Assembly: GCA_013044065.1 (NCBI GenBank)
Contig: JABEVA010000266.1
Location: forward strand, 1 to 5,864
Source of the DNA: Phycisphaerae bacterium
GTDB taxonomy: Bacteria > Planctomycetota > Phycisphaerae > WQYP01
Direction of reading: 5' to 3'
Length of the DNA: 5,864 nt
Under the pieces are notes generated by a model. That model was not told where the DNA came from. It did not search any database and saw nothing but the letters and a program-made list of their open reading frames with translations. Each line of letters begins with the position of its first letter. Positions within the stretch are counted from its first letter, which is position 1. This document shows, in pieces, positions 1-5,197 of the stretch. Position numbers and translations under genes: made by a program.

Positions 1-140
1 GTGCTTCTGGCCGCTGACTTCGTTGCTGGCTCCTTGCAGACCCACGGGCGGGTTATGCGCGTCGCTCGCGCCTCGCCAGCAGCGAAAAGTTCGGACAAAG
101 CTTCGGCACCGTAAAGCACGAATTTGTTTTTGCGCGGTCC
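1..140. other. Window edge, no gene supported
   Basis: Two reading frames stay open at this edge. On the plus strand, frame 1 runs from base 1 to a TAA at 112-114 and reads as an Ala/Ser-rich tail, which could be the last 37 residues of a gene entering from the left. On the minus strand, the frame of the lipoprotein stays open after its TAG and runs to base 1. Neither shows a recognisable motif and both are short, so I call no gene. There is no clear terminator for the lipoprotein transcript. A GC-only hairpin at 57-71 (5-bp stem, 5-nt loop) has no T-tract. Confidence 0.3.
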
Positions 141-791
141 CTATTGGCTGGTCAAATTTACCCGCACAAGCCGCTGGACGGTAAAAACCCGACCCGTTAA
201 GGCGTCACGAAAACGCACCCGAAAGGTGATCTGGGCATGGGCAGGCGGACGCCTCCAAGGGCAATCAAAGGCAAAGCAATTCAGGCCGAAGGGGCCATAC
301 CAGAGCTTCTTGCTGCGGCGGGCGCTGAAGGCCCATTGGCCAATCCTCGTTGAGCCGGTTTTTACCGCCAGATCAAAAGCACTGATGGTAAATTTGCCGG
401 TGGCAGGAAGTGGCTGCCCGTGCGTCATAAGAGTCGCCACAAACACGCGGAACCCGCGTAGGGTTGTTCCACCATGAAATCTGGCCGTGCTTGTCGCGCT
501 TTGTATCTTGATCGCATGAACCGTGAAAAGTTCCGCCAGGCGGGCCGCAGGCAGTGTGGCAACACGCGGAGTCCTGGCCGCAAGCTGAGCCTCAAGGACT
601 TTCATCCGGGCCTGTTGTCTCTGAAGTTTAGATTTTAAGGCCGCATTTTCATTTTGTAGAGCAATATTCTGCTGAAATACCTGATAGCCACCAGGCGTAC
701 TGGCACATCCGGCCAGTAAGATGAGGCCCAAAGCCGCCACCATACCGGTGGCAGTGCCAACGTGGAAATAAAGTGAACTTGTCGACCGCAT
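141..791 (-). CDS. Coiled-coil lipoprotein of unknown function
   Basis: This encodes a 216-residue predicted lipoprotein. Residues 1-28 are a type II signal peptide with a hydrophobic stretch (about 13-26) and a lipobox LLAGC, so Cys29 would be lipidated after cleavage. Residues about 36-74 are rich in Q, N, E, K and L with Leu at 45, 52, 56, 66 and 70, and look like a short coiled coil. The rest (about 80-216) alternates hydrophobic and polar residues and looks like a beta-rich domain ending in an ALTGRVFTVQRLVRV stretch. I recognise the general look of planctomycete coiled-coil lipoproteins but cannot assign a function. The ATG at 789-791 is preferred because GAAGGGA lies just upstream. A TTG at 804-806 in the same frame has no ribosome binding site. 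The gene follows clpP by 36 nt on the same strand and may share its transcript. Confidence 0.75.
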   Translation of the reverse strand: MRSTSSLYFHVGTATGMVAALGLILLAGCASTPGGYQVFQQNIALQNENAALKSKLQRQQARMKVLEAQLAARTPRVATLPAARLAELFTVHAIKIQSATSTARFHGGTTLRGFRVFVATLMTHGQPLPATGKFTISAFDLAVKTGSTRIGQWAFSARRSKKLWYGPFGLNCFAFDCPWRRPPAHAQITFRVRFRDALTGRVFTVQRLVRVNLTSQ

Positions 792-827
792 CCGGCTTCC
801 CTTCAAGCAGCAAGACTCTGCCCACCG

Positions 828-1568
828 TCACTGATCCGCCACATCCGTTTCACCGGCGGGCGGAGCCATATCTCCACCGCGCCCCGGCGTCGGCCGCAGC
901 ATGCGCTCAAGCTTGCTATCCACAACACCATAGGCCACCGCTTCGTCAGCTTCCAGCCAGAGATTCCTGTCACAATCTTTGTGAATTTTTTCCATTGGTT
1001 GGCCCGTGTGTTTGGCCATAATCTCAAACATGCGTTCGCGCAGCCGCAGCAACTCACGAGCTTCAATGGATAAATCCGTGGCTGTGCCCTGCATCACGCC
1101 TGAAAGCAAGGGCTGGTGGAGCATGATGCGGCTGTTGGGCAAGGCATAGCGCTTGCCTTTTTTACCCGCAGCCAAAAGCCACGCCCCCATGCTGGCCGCC
1201 AAACCCACACAGGTCGTGGCCACGTCGCACCGCAAAAATTGTATGGTGTCGTAAATGGCCAAGCCGGCCGTCACCGACCCACCCGGACTGTTGATATACA
1301 CGTTGATGTCAGTTTTGGAATCCTCATTCGATAGAAACAAAAGCTGGGCAATAATGAGATTGGCCATGTCGTCATCGACCGGGCCGGCCAGAAAAATGAT
1401 TCTATCGCGCAGCAGCCGTGAAAAAATATCGTAACTGCGTTCGCCCCGCCCACTTTTTTCCACAACGATCGGTACCAGATTGGACTGCGGCAACACCGGC
1501 ATCGAACGGCCATCGGCATAGCCTTGAGAATCCGAAACATTGCGGTCGATTTGTCCTAGATGCGTCAT
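828..1568 (-). CDS. clpP: ATP-dependent Clp protease proteolytic subunit ClpP
   Basis: This is the serine peptidase subunit that forms the tetradecameric chamber of Clp proteases and degrades proteins unfolded by ClpX, ClpA or ClpC in the cytoplasm. The family core begins at about residue 31 (LVPIVVEKSGRGERSYDIFS) and includes the handle region and INSPGGSVTAGLAIYD (92-107). Ser126 sits in GLAASMGAW and His151 in MLHQP, at the usual 25-residue spacing. Aligning KDCDRNLWLEADEA with the usual RDTDRDNFMSAEEA places Asn202 where the catalytic Asp normally is; Asp200 is two residues earlier. The protein has 246 residues against about 195-207 for typical ClpP, with about 30 extra N-terminal residues and a Gly/Pro/Ala-rich tail after about 225. 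GGAG at 1575-1578 lies 6 nt before the ATG and supports this start. No clpX or tig is adjacent. The family call is firm; the activity depends on the Asn. Confidence 0.95.
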   Translation of the reverse strand: MTHLGQIDRNVSDSQGYADGRSMPVLPQSNLVPIVVEKSGRGERSYDIFSRLLRDRIIFLAGPVDDDMANLIIAQLLFLSNEDSKTDINVYINSPGGSVTAGLAIYDTIQFLRCDVATTCVGLAASMGAWLLAAGKKGKRYALPNSRIMLHQPLLSGVMQGTATDLSIEARELLRLRERMFEIMAKHTGQPMEKIHKDCDRNLWLEADEAVAYGVVDSKLERMLRPTPGRGGDMAPPAGETDVADQ

Positions 1569-1687
1569 TTTTTACTCCACGATGACCTACCAACCCAGGC
1601 GAGCCTACCGCAGAGCCGCGATTCCAGCAAGGGTTAGGGATCGCGCAGAAATTCGACCTGCCCTTTGCGCTGATTGAAGTTACGGTT

Positions 1688-1717
1688 AGGATAGCATGCC
1701 GGAAGGCGTTGAGCCAA
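1688..1717 (-). promoter_or_regulatory. Candidate clpP promoter
   Basis: Reading on the minus strand, TTGGCT (1712-1717) is followed after 18 nt by TATCCT (1688-1693), about 120 nt upstream of the clpP start. Each hexamer matches 4 of 6 sigma-70 consensus bases. The plus strand of the same patch also carries weak boxes, TTGCGC (1665-1670) and TAGGAT (1687-1692) with a 16-nt spacer, pointing to dapB. Both are weak matches and promoter consensus for the host is unknown. Confidence 0.2.
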
Positions 1718-1727
1718 GGAACGCGTG

Positions 1728-1751
1728 GCGAGGTTCAACCGCGAACCTCGC
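1728..1751. promoter_or_regulatory. 9-bp perfect inverted repeat upstream of dapB
   Basis: GCGAGGTTC (1728-1736) is repeated as its exact reverse complement at 1743-1751, separated by 6 nt. It ends 68 nt before the dapB ATG. As RNA it would form a strong GC-rich hairpin; as DNA it could be a dimeric operator. No T-tract follows, so it is not a standard terminator. The T-run at 1811-1816 is 59 nt further on. Confidence 0.4.
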
Positions 1752-1819
1752 GGCGAGAGTTGGTTGGGGGCAACGGACTGATGAAACTCCCGGGCCTTTT
1801 AGGATGGTGATTTTTTCTG

Positions 1820-2605
1820 ATGAGTGCGAAACCCATACGCGTGGCAATTTCCGGGGCGGGTGGCAAAATGGGCAGCCGGCTCATTGCCCTGGCTTTGGAG
1901 CACCCCGAATCCTTCCGTCTGGCCGCTGCGCTGGAATCCGCGGCCTCGCCGTTGCTGGGGCGGGATTGCGGTGCGGGGGTTCGCGTATCGGCCGCGTTAA
2001 CCGCTCCGGCAGATGTACTGATCGACTTTTCCGCGCCGACCGGGACGCGACTCCTTCTGGAGATCTGCCGCCGGAAAAAGATAAATATGGTCATCGGTAC
2101 CACCGGGTTAACCTCGGCGGACCATGCGCTTATTGATGCCGCAGCCAAGGATATCGCCATTTTGCAGGCGGCCAATACCAGTCTTGGCGTGAATGTGCTT
2201 CTGCGTGTGGTGGCGGAGATGGCACGGCAATTGGGCGCGGCTTATGACATTGAAATTGTCGAGGCGCACCATAATCAAAAAAAGGACGCTCCGTCCGGCA
2301 CTGCGCTGGCCCTGGCTGATTCCATCGCCAGGGCAACCGGCCGATCGTTGGATAAACATCTGGTTCACGGCCGGCATGGCACCGAGGTTCCACGTATAGC
2401 CGGAACCATCGGCATGCACGCATTGCGCATGGGGGATGTGGTGGGAGAGCACACCGTGTACTTTGCCGCCGCTGGGGAACGGGTGGAGGTCAAACACATC
2501 GCTTCGACACGGGATACATTTGTGCGTGGAGCCTTGCAGGCTGCCAGGTTTATCTCCGGAAAAAATTCCGGCCGCTATTCCATGGCCGATGTGCTGGGCA
2601 TGTGA
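1820..2605 (+). CDS. dapB: 4-hydroxy-tetrahydrodipicolinate reductase DapB
   Basis: DapB reduces 4-hydroxy-tetrahydrodipicolinate to tetrahydrodipicolinate with NAD(P)H, the second committed step of the cytoplasmic diaminopimelate/lysine pathway. The 261-residue protein has the usual family length. Visible motifs are the N-terminal Rossmann nucleotide loop GAGGKMG (12-18), DFSAP (69-73), GTTG (93-96), ANTSLGVNVL (118-127), and the signature EAHHNQKKDAPSGTA (148-162), in which His150/His151 and Lys154 match the catalytic His and Lys of the E. coli enzyme. The C-terminal part contains GDVVGEHTVYF and RDTFVRGAL, also typical. The start ATG is preceded by GGTGA at 1806-1810. It is the first gene of the plus-strand cluster; queC follows after 49 nt. 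No other lysine-pathway gene is present, so the pairing with que genes probably reflects shared transcription, not shared chemistry. Confidence 0.96.
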   Translation: MSAKPIRVAISGAGGKMGSRLIALALEHPESFRLAAALESAASPLLGRDCGAGVRVSAALTAPADVLIDFSAPTGTRLLLEICRRKKINMVIGTTGLTSADHALIDAAAKDIAILQAANTSLGVNVLLRVVAEMARQLGAAYDIEIVEAHHNQKKDAPSGTALALADSIARATGRSLDKHLVHGRHGTEVPRIAGTIGMHALRMGDVVGEHTVYFAAAGERVEVKHIASTRDTFVRGALQAARFISGKNSGRYSMADVLGM

Positions 2606-2654
2606 CACGCGACAATATCTGGTTTTATGCGATTGGGATATCTGGAGTTTAAGG

Positions 2655-3365
2655 ATGTCGGCACGCGCCGTGATTCTTTTAAGCGGTGGCCTTGATTCCG
2701 CAACCGTTCTGGCCATGGCCGCAAGGGATGGCTGGGAGTGTTATGCGCTGAGCTTTCGCTACGGCCAACGGCATGAACTGGAACTCAGATGTGCCCGGCG
2801 TATTGCCGCAGCGGCAAGGGTACAAAGGCATATAGAAGTTCCAATTGATCTACGAGTCTTTGGCGGATCGGCGCTGACCAGCGACATGGCGGTGCCGAAA
2901 GACCGTTCGATGGGTGAAATGGCGGCCGAGATTCCCATCACCTATGTACCGGCACGAAATACCATTTTTCTGGCCTTTGCCCTGGCTTGGGCGGAGGTGT
3001 TGGGCAGTCGGGACATTTTCATCGGGGTTAACGCACTGGACTATTCCGGGTATCCGGATTGCCGCCCCGAGTTTATCTCGGCCTTTGGCGCACTGGCCAA
3101 TCTGGCCACGCGAGCTGGGGTGCAAGGCCAGGGGCGAATTCAAATCCACGCCCCGCTGATAAACCTGCGAAAATCTGAAATCATCCAGCTCGGCCTGACG
3201 ATGGGCGTCAATTATGCGGATACCATTTCCTGCTATGACCCCGCGGCGGATGGCAAAAGCTGCGGCCGCTGCGATTCGTGTAAGTTGCGGCGTGCGGGGT
3301 TTGCCGCCTGCCGGGTCGCGGATCCGATTGCGTATGTTCAGACTGCGGCGGAGACGTCTGGGTGA
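2655..3365 (+). CDS. queC: 7-cyano-7-deazaguanine synthase QueC
   Basis: QueC converts 7-carboxy-7-deazaguanine to preQ0 (7-cyano-7-deazaguanine) using ATP and ammonia, in the queuosine pathway. The 236-residue protein has the N-type ATP pyrophosphatase loop SGGLDS (10-15), the FRYGQRH stretch (34-40), VPARNTIFL (98-106), GVNALDYSGYPDCRPEFI (124-141) and four cysteines for zinc: Cys193, Cys203, Cys206 and Cys209, in SCYDP and CGRCDSC. The open frame extends upstream to 2436, inside dapB, but homology begins at MSARAVILLSGGLDS, and GGAG at 2644-2647 lies 7 nt before the ATG at 2655, so that start is chosen. Its TGA overlaps the GTG start of queE, which implies translational coupling. All residues expected for activity are present. 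Confidence 0.96.
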   Translation: MSARAVILLSGGLDSATVLAMAARDGWECYALSFRYGQRHELELRCARRIAAAARVQRHIEVPIDLRVFGGSALTSDMAVPKDRSMGEMAAEIPITYVPARNTIFLAFALAWAEVLGSRDIFIGVNALDYSGYPDCRPEFISAFGALANLATRAGVQGQGRIQIHAPLINLRKSEIIQLGLTMGVNYADTISCYDPAADGKSCGRCDSCKLRRAGFAACRVADPIAYVQTAAETSG

Positions 3366-4063
3366 AAATTTCGGAAATATTTTTAAGTATCCAAGGTGAG
3401 GGCCAGTGGCTGGGAATGCCATCCGTATTTATACGTACCAGTGGATGCAATTTGCGATGCCGGTGGTGCGACACCCCCTACGCCTCCTGGAACCCGCAGG
3501 GCATGGAAATGTCCATCGAGGCCATCCTGGACCAGGTTGGCCGCCATGCTGTGGAGCATGTCGTGATTACCGGCGGGGAACCGTTAATTCAGGCCGAAGT
3601 GGCGGAACTGGCGGCGCAGCTCAAGATCCGGCAAAAATACGTCACACTTGAAACCGCCGGCACCTTCTGGCGCAATATCGCCGTTGATCTGGCCAGCATC
3701 AGTCCGAAACTCGGCAATTCGACTCCGCACGACCGGGCGGACGGCATGTTCGCCAAGGCACATGAATCCGCCCGGATCGATATCCCCACGTTGATGCAAT
3801 TTGTCCGATCCACTGAGATAAAGCACCGGCAGTGGAAATTCGTGATCTGCGCCCCGGAGGATATCGTCGAGGTGGAAGGTTTGCTGACCGAGCTTGCTGA
3901 TCTTACCCCGCCACGGGAAAATATATTTCTGATGCCGGAAGGAATTGATGCCGCCGAACTTCATAAAAAAGGACTATGGCTGGCGGAGCTTTGCAAAGCC
4001 CGCGGCTACCGCTTTGGAGCACGTTTGCACATCAGTTTGTATGGCAATCGCCGTGGCGTATGA
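3362..4063 (+). CDS. queE: 7-carboxy-7-deazaguanine synthase QueE (radical SAM)
   Basis: QueE is a radical SAM enzyme that rearranges 6-carboxy-5,6,7,8-tetrahydropterin to 7-carboxy-7-deazaguanine, the substrate of the neighbouring QueC. The 233-residue protein begins with KISEIFLSIQGEG, the usual QueE opening. The 4Fe-4S cluster motif is CNLRCRWC with Cys29, Cys33 and Cys36 (CX3CX2C), followed by DTPYAS. GGEPL (71-75) is the SAM-binding GGE motif, and KLGNSTP is also family-like. The start is GTG at 3362-3364, within the GTGA that holds the queC stop, so the genes overlap by 4 nt. Starting here keeps the conserved N-terminus. queF follows after 32 nt. No truncation or missing ligand is seen. 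Confidence 0.95.
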   Translation: MKISEIFLSIQGEGQWLGMPSVFIRTSGCNLRCRWCDTPYASWNPQGMEMSIEAILDQVGRHAVEHVVITGGEPLIQAEVAELAAQLKIRQKYVTLETAGTFWRNIAVDLASISPKLGNSTPHDRADGMFAKAHESARIDIPTLMQFVRSTEIKHRQWKFVICAPEDIVEVEGLLTELADLTPPRENIFLMPEGIDAAELHKKGLWLAELCKARGYRFGARLHISLYGNRRGV

Positions 4064-4095
4064 AGATGCATCGTTTTTGAAAGGATAGCTCGATC

Positions 4096-4449
4096 ATGCC
4101 CAGCAGCCCTAAGAGTATCTTGGAGACCTTTGATAACCCGCACCCCAATCGGGCCTACGAAATTGAACATATCGCTCCGGAATTTACGTCGGTGTGCCCC
4201 AAGACCGGCCAGCCTGATTTTGGCACTATTCGCCTGATTTACGTTCCCGCCGAGCTGTGTGTGGAACTTAAAAGTTTTAAGTTGTATCTGCAGAGCTTCC
4301 GTAATCGCGGGATATTTTACGAGGATGTCACCAACCGCATTCTCGATGATCTGGTCGCCGTGCTCCAGCCGCAACGATTGACCGTAATCAGTGAATGGAC
4401 ACCACGTGGCGGCCTGCGCTCCACCATCCGCTGCCATTATCCCAATTAG
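4096..4449 (+). CDS. queF: NADPH-dependent preQ0 reductase QueF, short (type I) form
   Basis: QueF reduces the nitrile of preQ0 to the amine preQ1 with two NADPH, directly after QueC. The 117-residue protein is a single T-fold domain, shorter than the 165-residue B. subtilis enzyme. Cys34 in SVCPKTGQPDF is the expected thioimide-forming cysteine and Asp41 the acid; ELKSFKLY (57-64) is the QueF signature that separates it from GTP cyclohydrolase I; TPRGG (102-106) is conserved. The usual Phe-His-Glu triplet reads Phe74-Tyr75-Glu76, so a His that is normally conserved is Tyr here. The ATG is preceded by AAGGA at 4081-4085. It is the last gene of the dapB-queC-queE-queF cluster, and its TAG overlaps the stop of the convergent rhaT remnant. 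No terminator hairpin separates the two genes. Confidence 0.94.
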   Translation: MPSSPKSILETFDNPHPNRAYEIEHIAPEFTSVCPKTGQPDFGTIRLIYVPAELCVELKSFKLYLQSFRNRGIFYEDVTNRILDDLVAVLQPQRLTVISEWTPRGGLRSTIRCHYPN

Positions 4450-5030
4450 CCGACCCGCACAAATTGGGCGTGTCGGCCTGCCGCCCGGACTTTCTCCACC
4501 GCCGCAACGGCATGTTTCGGTTTGATTTTCAGGTAGTTGCCATAGCCTACAATCACGGTGGAGCCTACCAACACCGCCAGGCCCACCGCAAAAAGAACAT
4601 GCGTTCGTTTGCTGGAGCCTTTCCATTCATGCAGCGCCACGCCCCAGAGCGTGGCAAAAATAGTGATGCTCGCCATGTGCAGCGTCCAACCCGAAAAGTT
4701 TTGCAGCCCCATCTGGGTTTGTCCCATGGTGTAAAAGAAAGAGTGCGGGTACCAGAGAGTTCCGGCCAAGGCACAAAAGACATAGTTGATCAGCAGAGGC
4801 ACCGAGGGTCCTTTGGTCGCGGATCTCAGCGCGGCCCCCTGATCGGTTTTCATAGCTTCCGGGGGCTGGCTATATGCGGGGCCATCCACCGCTGTCGCTA
4901 TCTGATTTTCACCCGGCCGGGCGGTGGAAGCCAAGTACTCACGGGCGCTGCGATTGCGAAAGTGCAGGATGGCACACCAGATAAAATTGGTGGTAAACCC
5001 GCCCAGCAAGACCACTATCAACGCCGTCAA
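4446..5030 (-). pseudogene. rhaT: C-terminal remnant of an L-rhamnose/proton symporter (RhaT)
   Basis: The translation matches the C-terminal half of RhaT, a membrane symporter of about 340 residues that imports L-rhamnose with a proton. Recognisable stretches are VVLLGGFTTNFIWC (6-19), NYVFCALAGTLWY (82-94), SGWTLHMASITIFATLWGVAL (113-133) and HEWKGSSKRTH (134-144), ending in GSTVIVGYGNYL. About four to five hydrophobic segments remain of the usual ten. The only start is TTG at 5030, without a ribosome binding site, and family-like sequence (GL before TALIVV) continues just upstream of it. The frame then meets TAA at 5070-5072. No frame between 5031 and the transposase gene encodes the missing half. 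WYPHSFFY replaces the usual aromatic WYFQFFFY, and there is a tail of about 27 residues after GNYL, both consistent with decay. A short functional protein cannot be excluded but is unlikely. Confidence 0.82.
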
Positions 5031-5197
5031 CCCGTCGCAGAATACCGCTCGATGGTGCTGCGCTAGACCTTAAACAAGCGTAGTCTTTGACTTTACTTTT
5101 TTATGGCGGGGGAAAATGAACCAAACCTGCTTGCAGGACTTATTATGATGTAATATTGTCATAAAGATGACTATTTTTTAAGGAGATGTTTCAAGTG
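5031..5197. other. Junction between rhaT remnant and IS1380-like transposase
   Basis: This stretch is more AT-rich than its surroundings and encodes nothing recognisable beyond the first few rhaT codons. It holds a TTAA at 5070-5073, the target site IS1380-family elements usually duplicate, and so a candidate left boundary of the IS. It also holds CCTGCTTGCAGG (5126-5137), a TAATAT at 5151-5156 that could be a -10 box without a good -35, the inverted repeat 5158-5171, and the transposase ribosome binding site AGGAG (5181-5185). I could not identify the terminal inverted repeat because the right end lies outside the window. Confidence 0.4.
5158..5171 (+). promoter_or_regulatory. Small inverted repeat ahead of the transposase
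   Basis: GTCAT and ATGAC are separated by AAAG (5-bp stem, 4-nt loop), 9 nt before the AGGAG ribosome binding site. It could be a weak leader hairpin or operator limiting transposase expression. It is short enough to occur by chance. Confidence 0.2.

Noticed and set aside
124..477. Plus-strand open frame of 117 codons opposite the lipoprotein gene
   Set aside because: It starts outside the lipoprotein gene but lies almost wholly antisense to it, is Arg/Lys/Pro-rich without motifs, and has no ribosome binding site; the minus strand has a lipobox and coiled coil.
792..806. Upstream TTG start for the lipoprotein (MKGSR extension)
   Set aside because: No ribosome binding site precedes the TTG, while the ATG at 789-791 has GAAGGGA at suitable distance and gives a normal signal peptide.
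1569..1819. Riboswitch (lysine or preQ1) or CIRCE heat-shock operator in the clpP-dapB intergenic region
   Set aside because: No TTAGCACTC/GAGTGCTAA repeat is present, and apart from the 9-bp inverted repeat no aptamer-like arrangement is evident; the region is upstream of dapB and not directly ahead of the que genes.
1696..2136. Plus-strand open frame overlapping the dapB 5' half
   Set aside because: It is in a different frame from dapB, Gly/Arg-rich, and shows no family features, whereas dapB motifs are complete.
2615..2645. 8-nt direct repeat ATATCTGG at 2615-2622 and 2638-2645 between dapB and queC
   Set aside because: It is short, the second copy overlaps the queC ribosome binding site, and two copies alone do not support a regulatory element.
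2436..2654. N-terminal extension of queC into dapB
   Set aside because: The 73 extra residues are the dapB 3' end read in another frame; QueC homology and a good ribosome binding site start at 2655.
4006..4626. Minus-strand open frame of 206 codons opposite queF
   Set aside because: It is antisense to queF and queE and overlaps the rhaT remnant in another frame, with no recognisable motif.
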